A stretch of DNA of 9,392 nt from assembly GCA_030066475.1 (NCBI GenBank), contig JASJBO010000278.1:1-9392 (forward strand). Direction: 5' to 3'. Numbering within the stretch: position 1 is the first letter of the stretch; each line of letters begins with the position of its first letter. Positions 1-9,392 of the stretch are shown here, one piece after another. This DNA comes from Myxococcota bacterium (GTDB lineage Bacteria; Myxococcota_A; UBA9160; PR03). A program made the position numbers and the translations under genes. Below the pieces are notes generated by a model. The model was not told where the DNA came from. It made no database searches and was given only the letters and a program-made list of their open reading frames with translations.

Positions 1-168
1 CGGGCAAAGCCCGCGGAGCGCGCAGCGAGCCGGAGGCGAGCGGAGTCCGTGCAAGCGGAGCGGGCAAAGCCCGCGGAGCGCGCAGCGAGCCGGAGGCGAG
101 CGGAGTCCGTGCAAGCGGAGCGGGCAAAGCCCGCGGAGCGCGCAGCGAGCCGGAGGCGAGCGGAGTCC
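1..168. repeat. 60-bp tandem repeat, 2.8 copies, each with a small hairpin
   Basis: Copies at 1-60 and 61-120 are identical, and 121-168 repeats the first 48 bases exactly before the sequence diverges. The array may extend left of the window. The unit length is a multiple of three, so copy-number change would keep any reading frame. Each unit starts with CGGGC-AAA-GCCCG, a 5-bp stem with a 3-base loop; in copies 2 and 3 the preceding G and following C extend it to 6 bp. There are no unique spacers, so this is not a CRISPR array. The perfect identity of copies points to recent duplication or continuing slippage/recombination. Confidence 0.95.
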
Positions 169-200
169 ACCAGCAACAGCCGGCCGGCTCGCCGCAGTGA
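1..200 (+). CDS. 3' end of an upstream gene (possibly the RND adaptor), with a repeat-encoded C-terminal tail
   Basis: Partial gene; its start lies left of the window. Reading codons from base 3, the frame stays open to a TGA at 198-200. That stop overlaps the GTG start of the RND pump in a GTGA arrangement, as expected for translationally coupled genes in one operon. The visible 65 residues are almost wholly the translation of the 60-bp tandem repeat: a 20-residue unit beginning GKARGARSEPEAS, present nearly three times, followed by a short tail ending HQQQPAGSPQ. No conserved domain is visible. In RND operons the gene just before the pump usually encodes the periplasmic membrane-fusion adaptor, so that is the best guess for the missing part. 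The other two plus frames are also free of stops across the repeat, so the frame choice rests on the GTGA junction. The assignment as coding is moderate; the adaptor identity is inference only. Confidence 0.5.
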   Translation, partial: GKARGARSEPEASGVRASGAGKARGARSEPEASGVRASGAGKARGARSEPEASGVHQQQPAGSPQ

Positions 201-3200
201 GCGGCCCCATCGCCTGGTTCGCCGGCAACCGCGTCGCGGCGAACCTGCTGATGCTGCTGATCGTGGTGGCCGGCCTGCTGGCCGCGCCGCGCGTCGAGCA
301 GGAGATCTTCCCCGAGGCCTCGCTCGGCGTGATCACCATCACGGTGGTGCACGAGGGCGCGGCGCCCGACGAGGTGGAGGCGGGGCTGTGCATCCCGATC
401 GAGGAGGCGGTGCACGCGCTGCGCGGGGTGCGGCGCGTGCGGTCGACCGCCGTCGAGAGCCTGGGCACCGTCGCGGTCGAGCTCGAGCGGCGCGCCGACG
501 TCCGCGAGGTGCTGCGCGAGATCGAGGCGCGCGTCGAGGCGATCGCGCACTTCCCCGACGAGGCCGAGGCACCGGTGATCCGCGAGGTGCGCAGCTGGGG
601 TCACGTGATCGACGTGGCGCTGGTGGGCGACGTCGACGAGGCGGCGCGCAAGACGCTGGCCGAGCGGGTGCGCGACGAGCTGCTCGATCAGCCCGACGTG
701 GCGCGCGTCGAGCTCACCGGCGTGCGGCCCGACGAGATCTCGATCGAGGTCTCGGAGGACGAGCTGCGCCGCCACGGGCTCGCCTTCGACGACGTGGTCG
801 CGGCGGTGCGGCGCTCGTCGATCGACCTGCCCGGCGGCTCGCTGCGCACCGCCGGCGGCGAGATCCTGCTGCGCGCGGCGGGGGAAGCGGCCGCGGGCCC
901 CGAGTTCGAGCGCATCGTGCTGCTGCCGCGCGCGGACGGCACGCGGCTGCGGCTCGGCGACGTGGCGCGCGTGGTCGACGGCTTCGCCGAGACCGACCAG
1001 CGCGCCCGCTTCGACGGCCGACCCGCGGCCCTGCTGCGCGTGATGCGCGCCGGCGACCAGAACCTGGTCGCCGTCTCCGACGCCGTGCGCGCCTACGTCG
1101 CCGAGCTGGCCGGGCGCCTGCCGCCGGGCCTCGAGGTCCGCACCTGGCGCGACGACGCCCAGCAGCTGCGCAGCCGCCGCGACCTGATGACGAAGAGCGG
1201 CCTCCAGGGGCTGGCGCTGGTGCTGATCGCGCTGGCGCTGTTCCTGCGCGCGCGCCTGGCGCTGTGGGTGAGCGCCGGGATCTGCGTCTCGTTCCTCGGC
1301 GCGCTGGCGCTGATGCCGGTGCTCGACCTCTCGCTCAACATGATCTCGTCGCTCGGCTTCCTCGTCGCGCTCGGGCTGGTCACCGACGATGCCATCGTGG
1401 TGGGCGAGCGGATCGAGCGCCGCAGTCAGTCGGATCCGGATCCGCTGCGCGCGGCACTGCGCGGGGCTCGCGAGGTGGCGACGCCCGTCGCGGTCGCCGC
1501 CCTCACCACGATGCTCGCGCTGGCGCCCTGCTTCGTGCTGCCCGGCCTGATGGGCGCGCAGTCGCGGCCGCTGCCGATGATCGTGATCGCATGTCTCGTC
1601 TTCTCCCTGATCGAGTCGCTGCTGATCCTGCCCGCGCACCTGGCGCATCGGGGGGAGGCGCGCGCGCGGTGGCGCGCGCTGCGAGGCGCCGAGCGCGTCC
1701 AGGCGCGCTTCGCTCGCGGCCTCGAGCGCTTCGTCGTCTCGGTCTACCTGCCGCTGCTGCGCCGGACGCTGCGGCAGCGCGCCCTGGCGCTGGCCCTCGG
1801 AACCGCCGTCTTCCTGGTCACGCTCGGCTGCCTGCTGGGGAGCTGGATTCCGTTCACCTTCCTGCCCAACACCGAGTCGAACCACGTGACCGCGATCCTC
1901 ACGCTGCCGCGCGGCAGCTCCGTCGAGGGGACCGACGCGCTGGCCGGCCAGATCGAGGCGAGCGCGCTGCGCCTGCGCGACCAGCTGGACGCCGAGGGCC
2001 ACACCGGCGTGATCCGCAGCGTCCACACGTCGATCGGCGAGCAGCCCGAGAAGATGTCGCTGCACTTCTTCAGCCCGCTGGCGTGGAGCCGCTTCCGGGG
2101 CGCCCACGTGGCCGAGGTGCAGCTCGAGCTGGCGCCCGCCGAGACGCGCGGCCTCTCGGCGGCGGACGTCGCGGATCGCTGGCGCGCGCTCACCGGACCG
2201 ATCCCGGACGCGGAGGAGCTCGCGTTCGCCTCGTCGTTCTTCTCGGTGGGCAATCCCGTCCACGTGCAGCTCGCCGGGCGCGACGCCGACGAGCTCGAGC
2301 GGGCGGCGCAGGCGCTGGCCGACCGGCTCACCGGATTCGAGGGCGTGCACGACGTCGCCAGCTCGCACCGGCGCGGCAAGCGCGAGCTGCGCGTGGCGGT
2401 GCGCCCCGAGGCCGAGGCCCACGGCCTGTCGCTCGCGGCGGTCGCACGCCAGGTGCGGCAGGGCTTCCACGGCGAGGAGGCGCAGCGCATCCAGCGCGGG
2501 CGCGAGGACGTGGCCGTGGTGGTGCGCTACCCGGCGGGCGAGCGGCGCTCGCTGGGCGACCTCGAGCGCATGTGGATCCGGACGCCCGCGCGCGACGCCG
2601 TCCCGTTCGCCGCCGTGGCGCGCGCCGAGACGGCGCGCGGCTGGGCCTCGATCGACCGCGCCGACCGGCGCCGCACAGTGAGCGTCACCGCAGACCTCGA
2701 CCCGGCGCTCACCAACGCGAACCGGGTGGTCGAGGCGCTCGAGGAGGTCGAGCTGCCCGCGCTGCTGGCCGGGCATCCCGGCGTCTCGTACTCCCTCGAG
2801 GGCCAGCAGCGCGACCAGGCCGAGTTCCTGGCGGCGCTGGGGACCGCGCTCGTCCTCTCGCTGCTGGGGATCTACGTGCTGCTCGCCTTCCCGCTGCGCT
2901 CCTACCTGCAGCCGCTGCTGATCCTGCTGGCGGTGCCCTTCGGCCTGATCGGTGCGGTGTGGGGCCACGCGCTGCTCGGCATGGACCTCACCAGCTTCTC
3001 GCTGGTCGGGCTGATCGGCCTCCAGGGGGTGGTGGTGAACGACAGCCTGGTGCTCGTCCATGCGCTGGGCGCGCTGCGCCGCCGCGGCGTACCGCTGCCC
3101 GAGGCGATCGAGCGCGCGTGCGTCGCGCGCTTCCGCCCGATCGTCGTGACCACGGCCACGACCTGCCTGGGTCTCACGCCGCTGCTCTTCGAGCGCAGCA

Positions 3201-3421
3201 CCCAGGCCCAGTGGATCCGCCCGATCGCGGTGTCGCTGGCGTTCGGCGAGCTGTTCTCGACCGCAGTCGTGCTGCTGCTGGTGCCCGCGGCCGTGCTCGC
3301 GAGCAGCCGGCTCGGCTACCTCGGCAGCGCGAAGGCCACCACGAAGTCGCCGGCGGTGGTGCCGCCGCGCTCGTGCCCGCCCGCCGCGATCACGACGAAC
3401 TGGCGGCCGTCCGCCCGATAG
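197..3421 (+). CDS. RND-family efflux transporter permease (AcrB/acriflavin-resistance type)
   Basis: Inner-membrane proton-driven pump of 1074 residues, the normal size for the AcrB/HAE group, which exports drugs, lipophilic compounds or other substrates with a periplasmic adaptor and an outer-membrane channel. The GTG start at 197 gives the standard N-terminus (MSGPIAWFAGN, then a TM helix at about 13-30). No clear Shine-Dalgarno precedes it, so translation is probably coupled to the upstream gene through the GTGA overlap. Two periplasmic domains lie between the helix blocks at about 334-482 and 528-552, and between there and about 880-1035, as in the duplicated RND fold. The TM4 proton-relay aspartates are present (D397-D398 in VTDDAIVV). 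The TM10 lysine of AcrB (K940) aligns with V947, in VVVNDSLVLV. Residues from about 1040 onward are read from sequence antisense to the PQQ dehydrogenase and look unlike a family tail, so the original C-terminus may be lost. Substrate unknown. Confidence 0.94.
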   Translation: MSGPIAWFAGNRVAANLLMLLIVVAGLLAAPRVEQEIFPEASLGVITITVVHEGAAPDEVEAGLCIPIEEAVHALRGVRRVRSTAVESLGTVAVELERRADVREVLREIEARVEAIAHFPDEAEAPVIREVRSWGHVIDVALVGDVDEAARKTLAERVRDELLDQPDVARVELTGVRPDEISIEVSEDELRRHGLAFDDVVAAVRRSSIDLPGGSLRTAGGEILLRAAGEAAAGPEFERIVLLPRADGTRLRLGDVARVVDGFAETDQRARFDGRPAALLRVMRAGDQNLVAVSDAVRAYVAELAGRLPPGLEVRTWRDDAQQLRSRRDLMTKSGLQGLALVLIALALFLRARLALWVSAGICVSFLGALALMPVLDLSLNMISSLGFLVALGLVTDDAIVVGERIERRSQSDPDPLRAALRGAREVATPVAVAALTTMLALAPCFVLPGLMGAQSRPLPMIVIACLVFSLIESLLILPAHLAHRGEARARWRALRGAERVQARFARGLERFVVSVYLPLLRRTLRQRALALALGTAVFLVTLGCLLGSWIPFTFLPNTESNHVTAILTLPRGSSVEGTDALAGQIEASALRLRDQLDAEGHTGVIRSVHTSIGEQPEKMSLHFFSPLAWSRFRGAHVAEVQLELAPAETRGLSAADVADRWRALTGPIPDAEELAFASSFFSVGNPVHVQLAGRDADELERAAQALADRLTGFEGVHDVASSHRRGKRELRVAVRPEAEAHGLSLAAVARQVRQGFHGEEAQRIQRGREDVAVVVRYPAGERRSLGDLERMWIRTPARDAVPFAAVARAETARGWASIDRADRRRTVSVTADLDPALTNANRVVEALEEVELPALLAGHPGVSYSLEGQQRDQAEFLAALGTALVLSLLGIYVLLAFPLRSYLQPLLILLAVPFGLIGAVWGHALLGMDLTSFSLVGLIGLQGVVVNDSLVLVHALGALRRRGVPLPEAIERACVARFRPIVVTTATTCLGLTPLLFERSTQAQWIRPIAVSLAFGELFSTAVVLLLVPAAVLASSRLGYLGSAKATTKSPAVVPPRSCPPAAITTNWRPSAR

Positions 3422-5259
3422 GTCATGGGCGTGGCCTGCCCGCCCGCCGGCAGCCGTCCCTTCCACAGCTCCTCGCCGGTCTCGACGTCGTAGGCGCGCA
3501 GGTAGTCGTCGTAGCTCGCGCCGATCAGGATCAGCCCGCTGCGCGTGACGAGCGGCCCGCCCAGGCTGGGCAGGCCGAACTCGATCGCGATCGGGATCGG
3601 CAGGAAGTCGCGCACGGTGCCGAAGGGCCGGCGCCACAGGATCTCGCCGCCTGCCAGGTCGACCGCGATCAGCTCGCCCCAGGGCGGCGGGTTGCAGGGC
3701 AGGCCCAGCGGCGAGAACAGCCGCGCGCGTCGCATGCCGTACGGCGTGCCGTGCTGGGGCGCGATCTCGACGCCGGGCTCGGCCGCGCGGCGCGCCTCGA
3801 ACTCCTCGGCCGGGAACAGGGTCACCTCCCAGGGGAAGTCCATCACGTTCACCACCACGATCTGGCGCTCGGGGTCGACGGCGACCCCGCCCCAGTTCGC
3901 GCCCCCCGCGTTGCCGGGGTACATGACCGACCCCTGGAGCGAGGGCGGCGTGTAGATGCCGTCCGAGCGCAGCGCCGCGATCCGCTCGCGGCAGCGGCCG
4001 CGGTCCCAGAAGGTGAGGCCCCAGGCGTCGTCGGGCGTGAGCGTGTGGCGCACCAGAGGCGGCGGCTTCACCGGGAACGGCTGCGTCGGCGACAGCGTCT
4101 CGCCCGGCACGCCGCCCTGCGGCACGGGCCGCTCCTCGACCGGGAACAGCGGCTCGCCCGTCTCGCGGTGCAGCACGAACAGCAGGCCCATCTTGGTGGC
4201 CTGCACCACCGCCGGGATCCGCGCGCCGTCGCGCGCGAGCTTCGTGAGGGTCGGCTGCGCCGGGACGTCGAAGTCCCACAGGTCGTGGTGCACGGTCGCG
4301 AAGTGCCAGACCCGCTCGCCGCTGCGCCCGCGCAGCGCCACGACCGAGCTGGCGTAGGTCTCGAGCGCGCCGCGGTGGCCGCCGAAGTAGTCGGGCGCCG
4401 TGTTGCCCGTCGGCACGAACAGCAGGTCGCGCCCCGCGTCGTACGAGATCGGCGCCCAGACGTTGGCGGTGCCCAGGTAGTAGCCGCCCGGGCTCTTCGC
4501 GTGGTGCGGCGCCGGCTCGAAGTCCTCGGGCACGGGGTCCCAGGCCCAGCGCAGCGTCCCGCTGCGCGCGTCGAAGCCGCGCACCACGCCGCTCGGCGCC
4601 CGTGTCGTGTGGTTGTCGCTGACGGCCGTGCCGACCGCCACCACGTCGCCGGCCGGCACGGGCGCCGAGGTCACCTGGAACTCGCCCTTCCAGTGGATCT
4701 CGCCCACGCCGGCGGTGAGGTCCACCGCGCCCCCCTCACCGAAATCGCTGCACGGTCGCCCGGTCCTGGCGTCGAGGGCGATCAGCCGCGCGTCGTTGGT
4801 GCCGGTGAAGACGCGGCTGGCGCAGACGGCGTCGGGTGCGGCCTGGGAGTCGCGCCAGTGCGCGACGCCACGGCACACGAGCTGGTTGGCGTAGCGGGCC
4901 TCGAGGTCGATGCCGGGGTCGTAGCTCCAGCGCTCCGCGCCGGTCGCGGGGTCGAGCGCGAACACCCGGTTCAGCGGCGTGCAGTAGAACAGCGTGTCCT
5001 CGGCGACGATCGGCGTCGCCTCGAAGGCGATCTCCGACGGCGTCCCCGCGGCGCGTCCCTGCTTCCAGTCCCCGTGGCGGTGGGTCCAGGCGACCTCGAG
5101 CCCGGAGACGTTCTGGGGCGTGATCTGTGCGAGGGTCGAGAAGCGCTGCCCGCCCGCGTCGCCGCCGTAGTGCGGCCAGCCGTCGTGCTCGCCGCCGCCG
5201 GCGCGCGCGGCGCCCGCCAGCAGCAGCGCGGCGCACGCGAGGCCGGCGCCGAGGCCCAT
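3316..5259 (-). CDS. Secreted PQQ-dependent dehydrogenase, glucose/quinate/shikimate family, without membrane anchor
   Basis: Quinoprotein of 647 residues that should oxidise a sugar or polyol in the periplasm and pass electrons to the respiratory chain. It aligns along its length with the catalytic domain of E. coli Gcd: WAWDP (238-242), SSVVAL, HHDLWDFD (324-331, holding the catalytic Asp region), a Lys in ATK (356; Gcd K493), NWGG (455-458), FSPLGLPC (515-522), NYLRAY-like DDYLRAY (584-590), GRLPAGGQATPMTY (601-614) and AAGGH (H629; Gcd H775) near the C-terminus. Gcd has about 150 residues of five TM helices in front; here there is only a signal peptide (hydrophobic 5-18, likely cut after ARA at 20), so the enzyme is probably soluble or peripheral. 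Gcd's active-site H262 aligns with L96 (CTPLNR), so glucose may not be the substrate. ATG at 5259 is 11 nt after the ppk1 stop with no good Shine-Dalgarno; a CTG at 5274 is an alternative start. The 3' end overlaps the RND gene by 106 bp. Confidence 0.93.
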   Translation of the reverse strand: MGLGAGLACAALLLAGAARAGGGEHDGWPHYGGDAGGQRFSTLAQITPQNVSGLEVAWTHRHGDWKQGRAAGTPSEIAFEATPIVAEDTLFYCTPLNRVFALDPATGAERWSYDPGIDLEARYANQLVCRGVAHWRDSQAAPDAVCASRVFTGTNDARLIALDARTGRPCSDFGEGGAVDLTAGVGEIHWKGEFQVTSAPVPAGDVVAVGTAVSDNHTTRAPSGVVRGFDARSGTLRWAWDPVPEDFEPAPHHAKSPGGYYLGTANVWAPISYDAGRDLLFVPTGNTAPDYFGGHRGALETYASSVVALRGRSGERVWHFATVHHDLWDFDVPAQPTLTKLARDGARIPAVVQATKMGLLFVLHRETGEPLFPVEERPVPQGGVPGETLSPTQPFPVKPPPLVRHTLTPDDAWGLTFWDRGRCRERIAALRSDGIYTPPSLQGSVMYPGNAGGANWGGVAVDPERQIVVVNVMDFPWEVTLFPAEEFEARRAAEPGVEIAPQHGTPYGMRRARLFSPLGLPCNPPPWGELIAVDLAGGEILWRRPFGTVRDFLPIPIAIEFGLPSLGGPLVTRSGLILIGASYDDYLRAYDVETGEELWKGRLPAGGQATPMTYRADGRQFVVIAAGGHERGGTTAGDFVVAFALPR

Positions 5260-5270
5260 GCGCCGCGGAC

Positions 5271-7522
<2,252 letters not shown>

Positions 7523-7526
<4 letters not shown>

Positions 7527-9079
7527 CGGCTCGCTCGCTTCTTCTCGTCGCTGGAGGGGGTCGGTTCGGGGGCGCCCACCCGGGCCTCGATCGCCTCGCA
7601 CACGCGTTGCAGCACCTTGATGCGCGCGAACGGCTTGTCGTTGGCCTCGACCAGGACCCAGGGGGCGCGGCGCGTGCTGGTGCGCTCGACCATGTCGTGC
7701 ACCGCGATCTCGTAGTCGTCCCAGCGCTCGCGGTTGCGCCAGTCCTCGTCGGTGAGCTTCCAACGCTTCCAGGGGGTCTGCTCGCGTTCCTGGAAGCGGC
7801 GCAGCTGCTCCTCCTTGGTGATGTGCATCCAGAACTTGACCAGGACGATACCGTGGCCCGTGAGCTGCTGCTCGAAGCGGTTGATCTCGGCGTAGGCGCG
7901 TCGCCAGTCGCGCTCGGAGGCGAAGCCCTCGACCCGCTCGACCAGCACGCGCCCGTACCAGCTCCGGTCGAAGATCGTGACGCGCCCGGCTCGCGCCAGG
8001 TGGCGCCAGAAGCGCCACAGGTACGGCTGGGCGCGCTCCTCGTCGGTGGGGGCGGCAATCGGCACCACGCGTACACCGCGCGAGTCGAGCGCTGCGTTCA
8101 GACGGCGGATGGCGCCCCCCTTGCCCGCCGCGTCCCACCCCTCGAAGACCAGCACGGTCGAGACCTTCTGCCGGCGGGCATGGAGCTGCAGTCGGTTCAG
8201 CCGCCCCTGGTACGTCGCGAGCTGCCGGCGGTACTCGCGCTTGTCGAGTCGTTGCTGCATGGCGAGCTTGTCGAGCACCGTGGGCGCGCGGCCGTGCGTG
8301 AGCTCGGCGTCCGAGGACGCCTCGGCCAGGGCGGAGAGCGAGGGCGACGCCGCGGCGCGCGGGGCGGCCTCTCGCTCGGCGAGCCCGCGCTGGATCGCCT
8401 CGAGCAGCAGCTCGGCCACGTGCAGGCTCGCGTAGCGGGGGCACACCCCCTCGACGATGTGCCACGGGCAGGCGCCGGTGCTGGTGCGCCCGATGATGCG
8501 CTCGGCGGCGTCCACGAAGTCGTCGTAGCGCCGCCAGTGCTCCCAGTCGCGCTCGCTGACGCGCCAGGCCTGCAGGGGGTCCTTCTCGAGCCGCTTGAAG
8601 CGCTTCTCCTGGCCCTTGCGGCCCAGGTGCAGCCAGAACTTGACCACCAGGGCCCCGTCGTCGGCGAGCTGCTGCTCGAAGCCGGCGGCCTCCTCGAGGG
8701 CCTCGTCGAACTCGGCCTCGCTGCCCCCGTAGGCCCGTCGCAGCAGCGGCCGCGAGTACCAGGCGCTCATCAGCAGCCCGATTCGCCCCCTTGGGGGAAG
8801 AGCTTGCCAGAAGCGCCAGTACTCCGGGCGCTCCGCCTCGTCCTGGGAGGGGCGCTCGAAGGCCTGGGTGAGCATCCAGCGCGGGTCCATCCACTCGTTC
8901 AGGGCGTGGACCACGTCGCCCTTGCCGGCGCCGTCCACCCCCCCGAACAGCACGATCACCGGAAGCCCGGCGCGACGCACCTCCTCCTGCGCGGCCAGCA
9001 GGGCCTGGCGCAGGGACGGAACGCGCGTCTTGTACTCGCGCTTCGTGACAGTTCGCCCCAGCTCGGCGGTCTCGAACAC
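7523..9079 (-). CDS. ppk2: Two-domain PPK2: polyphosphate:AMP phosphotransferase (PAP)
   Basis: Uses polyphosphate to phosphorylate nucleotides; the fused two-domain class, like P. aeruginosa PA3455, converts AMP to ADP. It has 518 residues with two PPK2 domains, about 1-235 and 275-500, joined by an Ala/Ser-rich linker. The C-terminal domain is complete: Walker A GWDAAGKGG (314-322), Walker B with DRSWYGR (371-377, D371), lid region with WKRWKLTDEDW (437-447). The N-terminal domain keeps a Walker A (GVDGAGKGD, 47-55) but reads MSAWYSR (104-110) where the active copy has DRSWYGR, so it is probably structural. The start is set at the GTG at 9079-9077: it follows GAGGAG by 8 nt and gives MFETAELG, matching the start of PA3455 (MFESAEIG) as recalled. 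An in-frame GTG at 9112 would add 11 unconserved residues. First gene of the minus-strand cluster; its TGA overlaps the ppk1 ATG. Confidence 0.96.
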
Positions 9080-9087
9080 GGGCTCGA

Positions 9088-9093
9088 CTCCTC
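9088..9093 (-). promoter_or_regulatory. Ribosome binding site of ppk2 (GAGGAG)
   Basis: On the minus strand GAGGAG lies 8 nt before the GTG at 9079-9077. It is the clearest Shine-Dalgarno in the window and decides between this start and the in-frame GTG 33 nt upstream, which has no comparable site. Confidence 0.8.
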
Positions 9094-9134
9094 GTTGCAG
9101 GGAGCAGCGCACACGCGCAAACTCCCGTCCTGCC

Positions 9135-9150
9135 TACAGGATCGGCTGTA
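9135..9150. promoter_or_regulatory. TACAG-N6-CTGTA inverted repeat, possible operator
   Basis: Perfect 5-bp arms at 9135-9139 and 9146-9150 around a 6-base spacer, centred about 64 bp before the ppk2 GTG. The size and spacing fit a dimeric helix-turn-helix regulator site placed in a 5' leader. No regulator family is recognised from it, and arms this short can occur by chance. Confidence 0.25.
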
Positions 9151-9218
9151 CGCCGGGAAGACCCAACCGCCCGCGCGACCGGCACGCGGCGCGCCGTCGG
9201 CCACGAGACACGCAAGAT

Positions 9219-9232
9219 CGGGGCCGGCCCCG
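9219..9232. repeat. 14-bp perfect GC palindrome
   Basis: CGGGGCCGGCCCCG is fully self-complementary with no loop bases. It lies between the stop of the right-edge gene and ppk2. It could help stop transcription of the preceding minus-strand gene, but no T-run follows on either strand, so I do not call it a terminator. In DNA this G+C-rich such palindromes are not rare. Confidence 0.3.
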
Positions 9233-9237
9233 TCCGG

Positions 9238-9255
9238 GCTCTCTAGGCTCTCTAG
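9238..9255. repeat. 9-bp tandem duplication (GCTCTCTAG twice)
   Basis: Two exact adjacent copies of GCTCTCTAG at 9238-9246 and 9247-9255; on the minus strand CTAGAGAGC twice. It stands out because it is A/T-richer than its surroundings and contains CTAG, a tetramer that is rare in many bacterial genomes. It lies about 160-180 bp before the ppk2 start. Tandem sites at a 9-bp period could bind a regulator, but no known motif is recognised. Confidence 0.6.
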
Positions 9256-9305
9256 ATGGGTGCCAGGAGCAGTTGCCTGAATTCCAGGTGATCTGCCCGC
9301 TGGGA

Positions 9306-9392
9306 TCAGCGCTGCCGGGGCTCTGGAACCAGCTGGGGCACTGGTCCGAGCAGGCCGGCCAGGGCAATCGCCAGGGCGAACAGGAAGGCCGT
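9306..9392 (-). CDS. C-terminal fragment of an unidentified membrane protein
   Basis: Reading the minus strand from the window edge, one frame gives 28 residues and then TGA at 9308-9306. The residues form a strong hydrophobic stretch (TAFLFALAIALAGLLG), followed by a short Pro/Arg-containing tail (VPEPRQR). This looks like a last transmembrane helix with a cytoplasmic end. The fragment is too short to identify a family, and most of the gene lies right of the window. It runs in the same direction as ppk2 but is 226 bp away, so it may or may not be co-transcribed. A competing frame from 9367 to 9134 is open but gives a Cys/Arg/Pro-rich sequence unlike a real protein. Confidence 0.4.
   Translation of the reverse strand, partial: TAFLFALAIALAGLLGPVPQLVPEPRQR

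Larger units (their letters stand above)
9080..9305 (-). promoter_or_regulatory. Non-coding leader of the ppk2-ppk1-PQQ dehydrogenase cluster
   Basis: This 226-bp gap lies between the stop of the partial gene at the right edge and the ppk2 start. It has no convincing ORF. It is the only intergenic space ahead of the three-gene cluster, so the promoter is expected here. On the minus strand I see no strong -35/-10 pair; the nearest is TTGGGT at about 9169-9164, with no good -10 at the right spacing. It holds a 9-bp tandem duplication, a 14-bp GC palindrome and a TACAG-N6-CTGTA inverted repeat, listed separately. No recognisable Pho box was found by eye. Confidence 0.5.

Noticed and set aside
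1..168. CRISPR array
   Set aside because: The repeat copies are directly adjacent with no unique spacers and no cas genes are present.
3300..3430. Bidirectional terminator between the convergent genes
   Set aside because: The coding regions overlap here and no stem-loop with a T-run is visible.
7527..9215. Apparent long N-terminal extension of PPK1, since its frame is open up to 9215
   Set aside because: The extra sequence overlaps the complete PPK2 gene in another frame. The ATG at 7526 with the ATGA overlap gives a normal PPK1.
9219..9232. Rho-independent terminator
   Set aside because: The palindrome has no loop and no T-run follows on either strand.
9247..9266. Sigma-54 type promoter (TGGCAC on the minus strand)
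   Set aside because: TGGCAC resembles the -24 element, but the -12 position reads GA where GC is needed.
7607..9280. A 557-codon open frame on the plus strand
   Set aside because: Antisense to the PPK2 gene, with no recognisable motif and shadow-like composition.

Overview
The window is very G+C-rich (by eye around 70% or more), and nearly all of it is protein-coding. The proteins are Gram-negative in type: an RND inner-membrane efflux pump, a periplasmic quinoprotein dehydrogenase and two polyphosphate kinases. Strong G/C third-position use, GTG starts, 4-nt stop/start overlaps and the GARSEPEAS-type tandem repeat would fit a high-GC proteobacterium in the broad sense (delta-type, Myxococcota or Binatota-like). 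That placement is an inference, not something the sequence proves.

Layout. Plus strand, 1-200: the 3' end of a gene whose last codons are a 60-bp tandem repeat (2.8 copies). Its TGA overlaps the GTG start of the next gene. Plus strand, 197-3421: a complete RND-family efflux permease. It meets tail-to-tail, with a 106-bp antisense overlap, a minus-strand cluster that is transcribed from the right side of the window toward the left. In order of transcription that cluster is: a two-domain PPK2 polyphosphate:AMP phosphotransferase (9079-7523), polyphosphate kinase PPK1 (7526-5271, ATGA overlap with the previous stop) and a secreted PQQ-dependent dehydrogenase of the glucose/quinate family (5259-3316, 11 nt after ppk1). 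A 226-bp non-coding leader (9080-9305) lies ahead of the cluster; it contains short repeats and probably the promoter. The last 87 bp (9306-9392) look like the C-terminal end of another minus-strand membrane protein.

How the genes may work together. PPK1 makes polyphosphate from ATP, and the two-domain PPK2 spends it to turn AMP into ADP, so the first two genes form a polyphosphate charge/discharge pair. The third gene is related to the PQQ glucose dehydrogenases that acidify the surroundings by making aldonic acids, a well-known route for dissolving mineral phosphate. Its tight linkage to the two kinases suggests a combined phosphate-mobilising and storing operon. This is the most interesting hypothesis in the window, but it rests on gene order only. 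The RND pump faces the cluster convergently and has no evident functional link to it.
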